Assembly (NCBI RefSeq): GCF_014229245.1
Contig: NZ_JAARZJ010000013.1
Span: 1 to 64,000, forward strand
Origin: Listeria farberi
GTDB taxonomy: Bacteria; Bacillota; Bacilli; Lactobacillales; Listeriaceae
Length of the DNA stretch: 64,000 bases
Reading direction: 5' to 3'
Part shown: piece after piece, positions 56,601-64,000 of the stretch
Numbering within the stretch: position 1 is the first letter of the stretch
Layout of the letters: each line of letters begins with the position of its first letter
The notes under the pieces: generated by a model
What the model saw: only the letters and a program-made list of their open reading frames with translations
Told to the model about the DNA's origin: nothing
Database searches by the model: none
Translations under genes and position numbers: made by a program

Positions 56601-58262
56601 ATTTAGAATATTGCCTTCGTCTCCAAGTAGCGTCATCGCAGAGATCACTGTTTCTTCGCGGATGCCATCAATGGGCGGATTCGTTACTTGGGCAAAAAGT
56701 TGCTTAAAATAATTAAATAATACTTGTGGTCGTTGACTTAAGACAGCAAGTGGTGCGTCGTAACCCATCGCCCCCATTGGATCCTTTTTCTCCGTTACCA
56801 TCGGAATCAAAATTTTATTTAGTTCATCTTGTGTGTATCCAAATGCACGTTGTTTTTTAAAGCGTTCTGACTTATCCATTGCTTCATAATTTAAATCTGC
56901 TGTCACTAAGTCAGCGATTTCTGCCATTTCCGCATCTAACCAGGCACGATATGGTTTTTCCAAAGTTAGATCTTCCTTTAATTCAGTGTCTGACACAATT
57001 CTGCCTTCTTCTAAATCAATTAACAACATCGTTCCTGCTCCAACAGTTTCTTTGCGAATAACCTCACTCGGATCCACTGGCACAACACCTGTTTCCGAAG
57101 AATAAATGATTGTATGGTCTTTTGTTTCGTAATAACGTGCCGGCCGTAAGCCATTTCTATCCAAAATCGTCCCGATAACACGACCATTTGTAAATGAAAT
57201 CGATGTCGGTCCATCCCAAGGCTCCATTAACGTACTATGATATTCGTAAAAAGCGCGTTTTGGATCGGTCATGTGTGGATTTTTGTCCCAAGGTTCTGGA
57301 ATTAACATCATCGCCGCATGAGGTAACGAACGTCCTGCCTGCACTAAAAATTCTAATGCATTATCCAAAGTAGCTGAATCACTACCACTTTCATCTATAA
57401 TTGGTAGTAATTTAGCTAAATCTTCACCAAGTAAATCAGATTCTGCTCTTTTCTCCCGAGCTTTCATCCAGTTAACATTGCCTCGTTGTGTATTAATTTC
57501 ACCGTTATGAATTAAATAACGATACGGATGCGCTCGTTCCCAACTTGGAAAAGTATTCGTGGAAAAACGAGAATGCACCAGCGCAAAAGCCGATACATAC
57601 GCTGGATCTGCTAAGTCTAAATAATATTGATTAATTTGTTCTGGTAATAGCATTCCTTTAAAAATAACCGTTCTCGTTGATAAACTTGGAACGTAGAAAG
57701 TCTCTGTAATTTGTTCGGAAGTCGCCGCAAATTTTTCGATTTGCTTTCTAATTAAATAAAGTGCTCGTTCAAACCCAGCTTCATCTAGCTCAGCTTTTTT
57801 TTGAATGAATAGTTGATAAATCGCTGGTTCTGTTTTTCTTGCACCGGCACCAACCTTTGTTACATCAGTTGGTAATTTACGCCAACCAAGGAAAGTTTGG
57901 CCTTCACTCGCAATCAGTTTTTCCGTTTCGACCATTAAACATTCACGTTCTGTTTTGTTTTGAGGGAAATTAAACATCCCAACCGCATAATGATATTTTT
58001 CAGGCAATTTAATACCTAATTTGCTACACTCACGTCGGAAGAAAGAATCTGAAATTTCAAGTAAAATACCAGCGCCATCGCCCGTATCCCCACCAACTTC
58101 TCCACCACGGTGCTTTAACTGACAAAGCATATGAATGCCTTGCTCGACAATTTTATGAGAAGAAATCTTTTTAATATTTGCTACGAAGCCAATTCCACAA
58201 GCATCGTGCTCATTTTCCGGATTGTATAGGCCGTGTTTTTTTGGTAAATTAGTTTGTTTCAT
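53670..58262 (-). CDS. gltB: Glutamate synthase large (alpha) subunit
   Basis: A 1530-residue enzyme (called GltA in Bacillus) that makes two glutamate from glutamine and 2-oxoglutarate. A 21-residue propeptide precedes Cys22 (HDACGIGF), the nucleophile of the class II amidotransferase domain (~22-420). A central domain, an FMN-binding synthase barrel (~850-1200; GEGGHLPGNKVYPWI, GGTGAAARTSIRHAG) with the 3Fe-4S Cys of CVMMRVCHLDTCPVG, and the C-terminal GXGXG beta-helix (~1260-1480) follow. Full length. GAGGAGG precedes the ATG. Divergent from gltC, which is expected to activate it when glutamate is scarce. Confidence 0.96.
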   Translation of the reverse strand: MKQTNLPKKHGLYNPENEHDACGIGFVANIKKISSHKIVEQGIHMLCQLKHRGGEVGGDTGDGAGILLEISDSFFRRECSKLGIKLPEKYHYAVGMFNFPQNKTERECLMVETEKLIASEGQTFLGWRKLPTDVTKVGAGARKTEPAIYQLFIQKKAELDEAGFERALYLIRKQIEKFAATSEQITETFYVPSLSTRTVIFKGMLLPEQINQYYLDLADPAYVSAFALVHSRFSTNTFPSWERAHPYRYLIHNGEINTQRGNVNWMKAREKRAESDLLGEDLAKLLPIIDESGSDSATLDNALEFLVQAGRSLPHAAMMLIPEPWDKNPHMTDPKRAFYEYHSTLMEPWDGPTSISFTNGRVIGTILDRNGLRPARYYETKDHTIIYSSETGVVPVDPSEVIRKETVGAGTMLLIDLEEGRIVSDTELKEDLTLEKPYRAWLDAEMAEIADLVTADLNYEAMDKSERFKKQRAFGYTQDELNKILIPMVTEKKDPMGAMGYDAPLAVLSQRPQVLFNYFKQLFAQVTNPPIDGIREETVISAMTLLGDEGNILNPSAQNANRIRLKTPILSRREFRALEQQTKFAQPTVTLPILFKAEERDGLAARLEVLFAEADEKIAGGAELLILSDDGVNADWIGIPALLAVSGLHHHLVKAGTRTQVSIIIKTAEARDVHQCALLIGYGADAVFPSLAIDTFDGLIKEGRIKGFTLDEAESRYIEAITDGILKIMSKMGISTVQSYRGAQIFEAIGIGDDVIKNYFPGTASQIGGIPLEVIAQEAWLRHREAYHDIGYQSFTLNTGGEYQWRSNGEYHVYNPLAIHSLQQATRENDRETYNLYSDLMQNQNNAFLRGLLTFTSDRKPIPLDEVEPAEAIFKRFKSGAMSYGSISQEAHEALAIAMNRIGGKSNSGEGGENPNRFIPDANGDWRRSAIKQIASGRFGVTSHYLVNAEELQIKMAQGAKPGEGGHLPGNKVYPWISKTRGSTTGVGLISPPPHHDIYSIEDLSQLIFDLKNANQNARINVKLVSKTGIGTIAAGVAKGNADVILVSGYEGGTGAAARTSIRHAGVPWEIGLAETHQTLLLNGLRNKVVVETDGKLMTGKDVLVAAMLGAEEFGFATAPLVTLGCVMMRVCHLDTCPVGVATQNPELRKKFSGSADYVVNFFHFIVAEMREMMAELGFRSLTEIIGHKEFLTTHEKKEAHWKAKYIDFSNMLYSDDFYKNQVQYCTKQQDHKINQTLDMRELVPLIQPALENGEKVTGIFDVRNVDRAIGTIAGSFISKKYGAEGLPEDTISLDFVGSAGQSFGAYTPLGMTLRIHGDANDYFGKGLSGGKLIVSPDYRTPIKAHDSAIVGNVTLYGATGGYAYMHGKAGARFAVRNSGATAVVEGIGDNGCEYMTGGTVVVLGDIGENFAAGMSGGVAYIYTENSQETTTKINHELVNSRSTLSAPELAKLKQLIEQHANFTGSEFAKEILSNWEDEKANFIFVIPNEYEMMLTRITSLEQTGKTHDEAELQAFYEHKDGKLVAGVAK

Positions 58263-58455
58263 CTTAGTTCCTCCTCTTCAAAAACCGAATCCTTCAGGGG
58301 TTTTTCTGGTAATTATTTAAATTAACTGACAATTAACCAGCGATTCAGCTTACCTTACATTTCTTGTAGTATCTATTTTATTCCTTTTCATTTATCGAAA
58401 CAATATATATAATAGAATAAAACAATCTCATTTCGAGAACAATTGGAGGTAAGAA
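58263..58455. promoter_or_regulatory. gltC-gltB divergent control region
   Basis: Plus strand: TTTTCA (58385-58390), 17 bp, TATAAT (58408-58413) for gltC. Minus strand: TAGATACT near 58372-58379 is a candidate -10 for gltB, leaving a ~110-base leader. A TCTC/GAGA repeat (58426-58438) lies between the gltC -10 and its start and may be a LysR-type half-site pair. The exact GltC boxes cannot be fixed by eye. Confidence 0.55.
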
Positions 58456-59343
58456 ATGGAACTACGACAATTAAAGTATTTTATGGAAGTAGCCCGTGTC
58501 GAACATATGACCAAAGCTAGTGAGAATTTACACGTAGCCCAATCTGCCGTTAGTAGACAGATAACGAAACTAGAGGAAGAACTAGGTGTTCCGTTATTTG
58601 ATCGCATTGGTCGCAATATGCAACTTACAAGTGTCGGTCAAGATTTCCTGAGCCAAGCTACCATCGCATTAAATGAACTGCAAAAAGCGGAGGCTCTCGT
58701 AACCGAATACACTGATCCCACAAAAGGAACTGTTCGTGTTGGCTTACCCAATTCATTATCTACCAAAGTCTTGCCGTCAGTTATTTCTACTTTTCGAGAA
58801 AAATATCCACAAATCACCTACCAATTTATGGAAGGAACAAATGAAGAACTTACCGAAATGCTTGTGAATGGCGTACTTGATATGACTTTTCTTTCACCTG
58901 TCCCTGAATCTAATGAACAAATCGAAGCTATTCGTTTTTTTGATGAAAAGTTGAAATTAATCGTTCCAACAACCCACCCACTTGCAGAAAATTTCAATGT
59001 TTCACTCAAAGAACTCGCCAATGAAAAATTCGTTCTTTATCCAGAAGACTTTGATTTATATAAGATTGTTACAAAAGCGGCAAATAAAAAAGGCTTCGAA
59101 CCACAGATAGCCTTTCAAAGCAGGGATTTTTACACAATTCAAGGATTGGTCGGCGCTGGGCTTGGCATTAGCATTTTACCAGAAATGATTTTAGATGGTG
59201 CAATTTTTAAAGAAACAAAAAGTATCGCTTTACGGGATAAAGAATTGCGTCGTTCCGTTGGCATTATTACGACAAAAAAACGGAATCTATCCCCTTCCGA
59301 GAATTTGTTCCGTTCCTTTATTATTTCATTCTTTTCTCATTAA
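58456..59343 (+). CDS. gltC: LysR family activator GltC
   Basis: A 295-residue LysR regulator. MELRQLKYFMEVARVEHMTKASENLHVAQSAVSRQITKLEEELG is the typical winged helix (1-45); the effector domain begins near residue 90 (GTVRVGLPNSLSTKVLP). The position divergent from gltBD and the near-identical start to B. subtilis GltC support the name. GltC activates gltAB there, with glutamate dehydrogenase RocG as an inhibitor. TTGGAGG precedes the ATG. Its end overlaps the convergent acetyltransferase gene by 4 bases. Confidence 0.9.
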   Translation: MELRQLKYFMEVARVEHMTKASENLHVAQSAVSRQITKLEEELGVPLFDRIGRNMQLTSVGQDFLSQATIALNELQKAEALVTEYTDPTKGTVRVGLPNSLSTKVLPSVISTFREKYPQITYQFMEGTNEELTEMLVNGVLDMTFLSPVPESNEQIEAIRFFDEKLKLIVPTTHPLAENFNVSLKELANEKFVLYPEDFDLYKIVTKAANKKGFEPQIAFQSRDFYTIQGLVGAGLGISILPEMILDGAIFKETKSIALRDKELRRSVGIITTKKRNLSPSENLFRSFIISFFSH

Positions 59344-59858
59344 TTATTTTCAGAAAAAGCGGGTGGATAATGAATAGTTCCGGCTAAATTTTCTAAACTT
59401 CCATCATACAATTCTAATAACATAAAGTATTCAGCAGGCACATCAAATGGCGCAGGAATAGCAAAATGCTCAGAAGGAATAAATCCAAATCGCGGATAAT
59501 AATTAGCATGTCCAAGCACTGCAATGGCTGGATATGCTTTTTCGCGTGATAAGCGGATGCCTTCTTCCATTAGACTTGAGCCAACTCTAGTCCCTTGATA
59601 TGTTGGTAAAACAGCAAGCGGTGCAAGTGCTAAAATAAACCTACTTCGTCCCGCGGCTTCAAGTGAAATTTCACTAAACATGATGTAACCAACAATAAGT
59701 CCATCCTCCGCTTCTGCGACTAGGGATAAACCCGGTTGGTAATAATCGGATGTCCGGATACTTTCAATTAAATCTGCTTCCACAGTGCCTTTAAAAGCTT
59801 CCTCATTCACACGACGAATGGCCTCGTAATCTTGTGGTTGTTCTTTACGAATAATCAT
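59340..59858 (-). CDS. GNAT family N-acetyltransferase (YhbS-like)
   Basis: A 172-residue acetyltransferase. Acetyl-CoA site LAPLAVLPTYQGTRVGSSLMEEGIRL (around 78-103) and the YhbS-type end AVLGHANYYPRFGFIPSEHF (around 113-133) are seen. Substrate unknown; close relatives are simply predicted N-acetyltransferases. It starts 2 bases after the stop of the dehydrogenase gene, so both are in one transcript, and its stop overlaps gltC. Confidence 0.85.
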   Translation of the reverse strand: MIIRKEQPQDYEAIRRVNEEAFKGTVEADLIESIRTSDYYQPGLSLVAEAEDGLIVGYIMFSEISLEAAGRSRFILALAPLAVLPTYQGTRVGSSLMEEGIRLSREKAYPAIAVLGHANYYPRFGFIPSEHFAIPAPFDVPAEYFMLLELYDGSLENLAGTIHYPPAFSENN

Positions 59859-59860
59859 TT

Positions 59861-60967
59861 TTACTTAGTCACTCGTTTCATTGCCATACTATCTTCTAAC
59901 TGTTTCATTGCATTTAATACCACATCAGCCGTCATTTCTCCAGGCATCATATGAATTGTTTCATGCGGTTCAGTTGCACGTTTAGATACTGCCACAAGCG
60001 TTTCTTCTGCGAGTGTCGCAAGCCCCATATCATACAAACTAGTTGGAAGACTTAATTTGGAATAAAACGGTATTAGTTGGTCGATTTCATTCCATCTATT
60101 TTCGATAACTAGTTGCACTAAGATTCCATAAGCTACTTTATTACCATGTAATAAATGATGTGTTTCTGGAACCATAGTTAGCGCGTCATGAATCGAATGC
60201 GCTCCGGCACAACGGCCATAATCATCCCCAAAACCGCCAACCATTCCTCCAACTAAAATATTTGTTTCGATAATTTTAACAAAAGCTTCATTTAGCTCTT
60301 GTTTGTCCATGGCAGCAAGTGCTTCTTCACTATATTGTAGCAAATTATCACGACACATTTTGGCAGCAAAGTGGGCTATTTCGATTTCGACAGATTTGTT
60401 TGGTAAGGAATTAATTATCACATCTGCTTCGTACCATTTGGCTAATGTATCACCTATTCCTGCTATAAGCAATTCTCTTGGTGAATCTAAAATCATTTCC
60501 GGATCGATTAATAACAGCGCATTACTACTAGCAAATACATCGTAACGAATCATGGCTCCCTCTTCATCGTACATCACACTAAGAGGCGTATAAGCTGCAC
60601 AAGTTGATGCAAGCGTTGGTAAGATAATAACTGGCAAACGTAAAACTGCTGCTGCCGCTTTACATACATCGGCAATTTTCCCGCCACCAACAGCGATTAT
60701 TGCGTCCATCTTATTAGTTTCCATTATCGCTACCAAACGATCACGTTCCTCATAGGTAGAACCACCATTATATACTTCAAAAGTAGATGTAACACTTGAT
60801 AATTCAGGGAATTTCTTTTTAGCCACTTTCCAAGACGCATTTCCACGAACTACTAAAACATTTTTCAAACCGCGGCGTTCTAAGTGAGCAGGCAATGTAT
60901 CCCATGCGTCTACTTGGCAAAAATACTCTTGTGGAGCTCCGCGAACAATCAATTCTTTATTCAACAA
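59861..60967 (-). CDS. Glycerol-dehydrogenase-like iron-containing alcohol dehydrogenase
   Basis: A 368-residue type III (metal-dependent) dehydrogenase. NAD motif AIIAVGGGKIADVCKAAA near 90-107, ILPTLASTCAAYTPLSVMY near 115-133, and metal-ligand His in CAGAHSIHDALT (around 253) and HLLHGNKVAYG (around 270). It resembles E. coli YbdH (HcxA), which reduces 2-oxo acids, as much as GldA, so glycerol as substrate is uncertain. It starts at TTG (60967 or 60964). A consensus promoter lies upstream. Confidence 0.83.
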   Translation of the reverse strand: MLNKELIVRGAPQEYFCQVDAWDTLPAHLERRGLKNVLVVRGNASWKVAKKKFPELSSVTSTFEVYNGGSTYEERDRLVAIMETNKMDAIIAVGGGKIADVCKAAAAVLRLPVIILPTLASTCAAYTPLSVMYDEEGAMIRYDVFASSNALLLIDPEMILDSPRELLIAGIGDTLAKWYEADVIINSLPNKSVEIEIAHFAAKMCRDNLLQYSEEALAAMDKQELNEAFVKIIETNILVGGMVGGFGDDYGRCAGAHSIHDALTMVPETHHLLHGNKVAYGILVQLVIENRWNEIDQLIPFYSKLSLPTSLYDMGLATLAEETLVAVSKRATEPHETIHMMPGEMTADVVLNAMKQLEDSMAMKRVTK

Positions 60968-61024
60968 AAATCATCCCTTCTGTCTGGCACGGTCGGATAT
61001 TCGGCTGCGACATTTATAATTCAA

Positions 61025-61053
61025 ATTGTATCGGAACTTAAACCTACTGTCAA
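61025..61053 (-). promoter_or_regulatory. Promoter of the dehydrogenase-acetyltransferase operon
   Basis: On the minus strand TTGACA (61048-61053), 17 bp, TACAAT (61025-61030), just after the binding-protein stop codon. No terminator separates it from the ABC operon upstream, so read-through is possible. Confidence 0.8.
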
Positions 61054-61058
61054 TCGCG

Positions 61059-61874
61059 CTATTGCTTAGCTATTTCATCATCACCAAACCATTTTTTACT
61101 AATTTCCTGCATTTTTCCTTCTTTGTATAATTTTTCAAAAGCTTCGTTAATTTTTGTTTGCAGTTCTTTATCGCTTTTGCGCATACCTACAGCAAAATCT
61201 GTCGGATCAAAACCACCAGTTATAATGGTATAGTCATCTTTGTTTTTTTGTTTATCAATATAGTAACGTGCGTATACTTCATCAATAATCAAGCCATCAA
61301 TACGTTTATTATTCAAATCAATAAAAGCTGTATCGAACGTATCATACAATTCTGGTTCGTTGTTTTTGATAATATCTGTGAGCACTTCTGGTTTTTTAGC
61401 CATATCATCAATGGAACTTGCGCCGTTTTGAGCCCCTAGTGTTTTATCTTTCATATCACTAAATTTATTAATATTATTTGACTTCAATGTCACTAATACT
61501 TGTTCATTTTTCATATAAGGTTTACTAAATGCAACTTGTTTTTTTCTTGCGTCCGTTACAGTATAGCCATTCCAAATTAAATCAATTGATCCATTTTTCA
61601 GCTCGGACTCTTTCATCGTCCAGTCAATTGGCGTGAATTTCGCTTTAATACCGTATTCTGCAAAAACAGCTTTTGCAAGATCAATATCAAACCCGACTAA
61701 ATTATCATCTTTATCACGAAATCCCATTGGTACAAAACTATCATCTAAACCAATTACAACTTCCTTATCTTTTTTTATTCTACTCCACTGGTCTTCCTTG
61801 GACTCACCACTTGAACATGCCCCTAGCGCTAACATTACGATTGCCATTACCGTTATTAATAATCCTTTTTTCAT
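61059..61874 (-). CDS. Polar amino-acid ABC transporter binding lipoprotein
   Basis: A 271-residue family-3 solute-binding protein. The lipoprotein signal ends at LGAC with Cys20. VVIGLDDSFVPMGFRDKDDNLVGFDIDLAKAV (around 39-70) and the GSIDLIWNGYTVTDARKKQVAFSKPY stretch (around 93-120) bind the alpha-amino and carboxyl groups; the Arg in DARKK is the usual ligand. Its AAGGAGG lies within the last codons of the ATPase gene. The amino acid is not given by sequence; the T-box upstream should define it. Confidence 0.9.
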   Translation of the reverse strand: MKKGLLITVMAIVMLALGACSSGESKEDQWSRIKKDKEVVIGLDDSFVPMGFRDKDDNLVGFDIDLAKAVFAEYGIKAKFTPIDWTMKESELKNGSIDLIWNGYTVTDARKKQVAFSKPYMKNEQVLVTLKSNNINKFSDMKDKTLGAQNGASSIDDMAKKPEVLTDIIKNNEPELYDTFDTAFIDLNNKRIDGLIIDEVYARYYIDKQKNKDDYTIITGGFDPTDFAVGMRKSDKELQTKINEAFEKLYKEGKMQEISKKWFGDDEIAKQ

Positions 61875-61875
61875 A

Positions 61876-62523
61876 TTAATTTGCCTCCTTTTTAAGTGGT
61901 TCTACTTCCATCATTTGATTTGCAACTTTTTTTGCAAAGTCGTGATCATGTGTCACAATAATCTGTGTAATACCAACATTTTTCAAACTCAAAATTAACG
62001 ACGCCACATGATCTCGTAAATCAGGGTCTAAAGCCGATGTAGGTTCATCAAATAGTAGTACTTTTGGATTCATTGCGAGTGCCCGAGCAATCGCCACTCG
62101 TTGTTTTTGTCCTCCAGATAATTGATAAGGCATATTATCCGCTTTGTCTGCTAAATCAAGTAAGCCAAGTAACCGTTTAGCTTCTTTGATAGCTTCTGCT
62201 TTTTTCGTTTTCCTAGCAAGGGTTGGTGCTAAAATCAAATTATCTAACACACTTAAGTGCGGAAATAAGTGGAATTCTTGGAAAACAACACCAATCGTAT
62301 TTTCGACATCTTTCCTCGACATCGGATCAATTTTTTCACCGTCAATAAAAATTTCTCCGGTATCCATTTTTTCAAGACCACTAATACAACGAAGCAAAGT
62401 GGTTTTCCCGCCACCAGATGGTCCGACGATAGAAAGTATTTCCCCGTCTTGAAGCGCAATATTCACATTATCTAAAATCGTTTTTTGATCAAATTTTTTC
62501 GATAAATTTTTAATTTCCAACAT
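61876..62523 (-). CDS. Polar amino-acid ABC transporter ATPase
   Basis: A 215-residue GlnQ-type ATPase. Walker A GPSGGGKTT near residue 34, Q-loop VFQEFHLFPHL near 80, signature LSGGQKQRVAIARAL near 132, Walker B LLFDEPTSALDP near 155, switch His in IVTHDHDFAKKVA. ATG 62523 follows GAGGTGA; the GTG at 62532 lies within that site. Coupled on both sides to its partner genes. It energises amino-acid uptake. Confidence 0.95.
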   Translation of the reverse strand: MLEIKNLSKKFDQKTILDNVNIALQDGEILSIVGPSGGGKTTLLRCISGLEKMDTGEIFIDGEKIDPMSRKDVENTIGVVFQEFHLFPHLSVLDNLILAPTLARKTKKAEAIKEAKRLLGLLDLADKADNMPYQLSGGQKQRVAIARALAMNPKVLLFDEPTSALDPDLRDHVASLILSLKNVGITQIIVTHDHDFAKKVANQMMEVEPLKKEAN

Positions 62524-62533
62524 TTTCTTCACC

Positions 62534-63175
62534 TCATTTATAATAACTAAAACGTTTTTCGAGTTGTTTAAATAGTAGCGTTAGGATAGCTGTTAACGCT
62601 AAGTAAATTGCAGCAACTAATACGAGCGGTATTAAGGTAACATCTCTACTCATAGCAATTTTTCCTGCTCTTAGTAAATCGCCAATGCCAAGGATGTAAA
62701 CTAACGAAGAGTCTTTTACTAAATTGATGACTTCATTTCCGATTGCTGGCAAAACACGTTTGACAACTTGCGGTAAAACAATCTTTCGAAGCGTTTGACC
62801 GTAAGTAAGACCAAGAACTTTAGCACTTTCATATTGTCCGCTTTCGATTGATAGGAATCCCCCGCGGAAAATCTCTGCGAAATAAGCAGCATAATTTAGA
62901 ATAAAAGCTATAAACACGGCATCCATTCGGTCAAAAACAACCCCAATAATCGGTAAACCATAATAAATAAAAATTAATTGTAAAAGTAATGGGGTGCCTC
63001 GCATAATCCAAATGTAAATGTTTAAAATAAATTTCAGCGGGGCTATTTTACTAATGTTTCCTACTGCCACTATAGCTCCGAGTGGAATAGAACAAACTAG
63101 CGTGACGACAAAAACGAGTAAGGTTGTTTTCGCCCCGTCAAGTAATGCTGGTAAAATCTCCATGATATAATCCAT
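62534..63175 (-). CDS. Polar amino-acid ABC transporter permease
   Basis: A 213-residue HisM/GlnP-type permease with about five membrane segments. RGTPLLLQLIFIYYGLP (around 65-81) is typical, and the EAA loop AKVLGLTYGQTLRKIVLPQVVKRVLPA is near 130-157. ATG 63175 follows AAAAGGAGCG; an ATG at 63223 would place the T-box terminator within the gene. First gene of the operon behind the T-box. Confidence 0.93.
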   Translation of the reverse strand: MDYIMEILPALLDGAKTTLLVFVVTLVCSIPLGAIVAVGNISKIAPLKFILNIYIWIMRGTPLLLQLIFIYYGLPIIGVVFDRMDAVFIAFILNYAAYFAEIFRGGFLSIESGQYESAKVLGLTYGQTLRKIVLPQVVKRVLPAIGNEVINLVKDSSLVYILGIGDLLRAGKIAMSRDVTLIPLVLVAAIYLALTAILTLLFKQLEKRFSYYK

Positions 63176-63199
63176 AATTATTCGCTCCTTTTTTACATA

Positions 63200-63485
63200 A
63201 AAAAATCTCGTCTCACTTGGCACAAATTGGCCAAGAGGACGAGAATACTATTCACGTGGTTCCACCTCAATTTGCTGATACTTCACAGTACCAACCTCTG
63301 TTAGTTCGAGACTAACAAGCTATAACGGGCTTAACCCGAGTTCGCCTACTCACTTATGCTTCAGCAAACCAGCTCCGAGATGTGTTCGATAACGCTATCT
63401 TTATCCTTTCACACCAACCAAGGACTCTCTTTTAAAGAATTACGCTCTACTTGTTCTGTTCGACGCTTTTACTTCTTCTTGCTAA
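63200..63485 (-). promoter_or_regulatory. T-box riboswitch of the amino-acid ABC operon
   Basis: The minus-strand leader has all T-box landmarks. Stem I holds AAGTAGAG and the AGAGAG...GGTTGGTGTG distal loop. A specifier region GAACACATCTCGGAG comes near 63374-63388. The T-box GGTGGAACCACG is at 63255-63266. The competing terminator is CTCGTC-TTGGC / GCCAA-GACGAG with TTTTTTT (63200-63243). Candidate specifiers are CAC (His, 63382-63384), AAC (Asn) or ACA (Thr). The antiterminator TGGA predicts a tRNA with discriminator U, which would favour Thr, so the amino acid stays open. Uncharged tRNA should switch the operon on. Confidence 0.92.
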
Positions 63486-63486
63486 T

Positions 63487-63515
63487 ACTCTACCACGATA
63501 AAGCGATAGAGTCAA
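63487..63515 (-). promoter_or_regulatory. Promoter of the T-box operon
   Basis: On the minus strand TTGACT (63510-63515), 17 bp, TAGAGT (63487-63492), directly before the T-box leader. Confidence 0.7.
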
Positions 63516-63530
63516 CAATTTTAATTAACA

Positions 63531-63571
63531 AAAAAAGACAAGCAAACGAGTCACTGTTTACTTGTCTTTTT
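63531..63571 (-). terminator. Terminator of the histidine kinase gene
   Basis: AAAAAGACAAG-AAAC / GTTT-CTTGTCTTTTT with a central loop, followed on the minus strand by more T. It separates the kinase from the T-box operon. Confidence 0.88.
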
Positions 63572-63572
63572 A

Positions 63573-64000
63573 TTAATCTTTCGCTATTAGTAAGTAATCG
63601 TCTTTTTGTTCGAAATAAAGCCGTACTTCTGTCCCTATTTCACTTTTAGATTCAATACAAATTTCATGACCTAACTTCTTCGCCATTTGTTTAGCAAGAT
63701 ATAGCCCCATCCCAGTAGCTTTTTTTTCTTGGCGACCGATTGTACCTGTAAAGCCTTGTTCAAATACACGAGGTAAATCTTCTTCTTTAATACCTCGACC
63801 GTTGTCTTTAATGTGAAGCACTTTTTTTCCAGTTACTTCAGTGTCGCACCAAATTTGAACATCGCCACCATCAGCAGTATATTTTAATGCGTTAGATAAC
63901 ACTTGGTCGATAATAAAGCCAAGCCACTTACTATCAGTTCGCACATCAATATCTACATTTTGCAAATCAAGTTTCATTTTTTTTCCAATAAAAAGTTTGG
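63573..64000 (-). CDS. virS: Histidine kinase, C-terminal part (VirS-like), cut by the window edge
   Basis: The C-terminal ~142 residues of a sensor kinase. The frame stays open to the window edge, so an ATG at 63977 is internal. HATPase boxes are complete: N box DQVLSNALKYT, G1 DNGRGI, F box FEQGFTG, G2 GMGLYLAK. The FTGxxGR-like form and context fit the BceS/VirS intramembrane-sensing kinases. In L. monocytogenes VirS pairs with VirR, which controls dlt and mprF; mprF lies at 10.8-13.4 kb here. The name rests on this context. Confidence 0.7.
   Translation of the reverse strand, partial: KLFIGKKMKLDLQNVDIDVRTDSKWLGFIIDQVLSNALKYTADGGDVQIWCDTEVTGKKVLHIKDNGRGIKEEDLPRVFEQGFTGTIGRQEKKATGMGLYLAKQMAKKLGHEICIESKSEIGTEVRLYFEQKDDYLLIAKD

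Overview
The window is a 64 kb stretch of a low-GC Gram-positive (Firmicutes) chromosome. It is almost certainly from Listeria of the monocytogenes/innocua group. Three things point there: a FosX-type fosfomycin hydrolase with Listeria FosX landmark residues, a 1,2-beta-oligoglucan phosphorylase / GH3 / binding-protein cluster matching the characterised L. innocua locus, and a VirS-like kinase at the right edge with mprF upstream. The species cannot be fixed by eye. Genes lie on both strands and are separated mostly by strong bidirectional hairpin terminators.

Left part (1-13.4 kb): the left edge holds tandem promoters and the leader of a ribosomal RNA operon that runs off the window on the minus strand. 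Then come perR (with a Per-box-like operator over its own promoter), a 2-hydroxyacid dehydrogenase, gsaB, a FUSC-like membrane protein, an Ntdp-type phosphatase, fabL, mutY, a YfhP-like membrane protein, a dUTPase, a YfhJ-like protein, recX, a sigma-B-driven SDR epimerase and mprF. This order largely matches the Bacillus subtilis yfh/yga region.

Middle part (13.4-28.3 kb): VanZ-like protein, CDF transporter, acetyltransferase, soluble PAS chemoreceptor, rlmCD-fosX operon, OsmC-like protein, deoxynucleoside kinase, YihY-like membrane protein, AAC(3)-like acetyltransferase, map, flavodoxin, M29 aminopeptidase, MFS exporter, mreBH and tRNA-Arg(CCT).

Accessory patch (28.3-33.1 kb): directly after the tRNA gene is a MarR regulator with a class II UvrA-like ATPase under a perfect palindromic operator. 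It is followed by a decayed gene and a membrane-anchored methyltransferase divergent from a TetR regulator. This looks like a variable insertion spot.

Sugar part (33.1-52.2 kb): a MupG-like protein with PTS EIIA and EIIB (no EIIC) has a textbook sigma-54 promoter and an adjacent LevR-type activator. Then come a DEAD-box helicase and a YtrA-type regulator/ABC pair. Next is a complete beta-1,2-glucan oligosaccharide utilisation locus (oxidoreductase, LacI regulator, phosphorylase, beta-glucosidase, binding protein, two permeases). Its two divergent promoters each carry the same LacI-type operator, and one carries a perfect cre site.

Right part (52.2-64 kb): glutamate synthase gltD and gltB with divergent gltC, an acetyltransferase, a glycerol-dehydrogenase-like enzyme, a polar amino-acid ABC transporter behind a T-box riboswitch, and the C-terminal end of a VirS-like histidine kinase.
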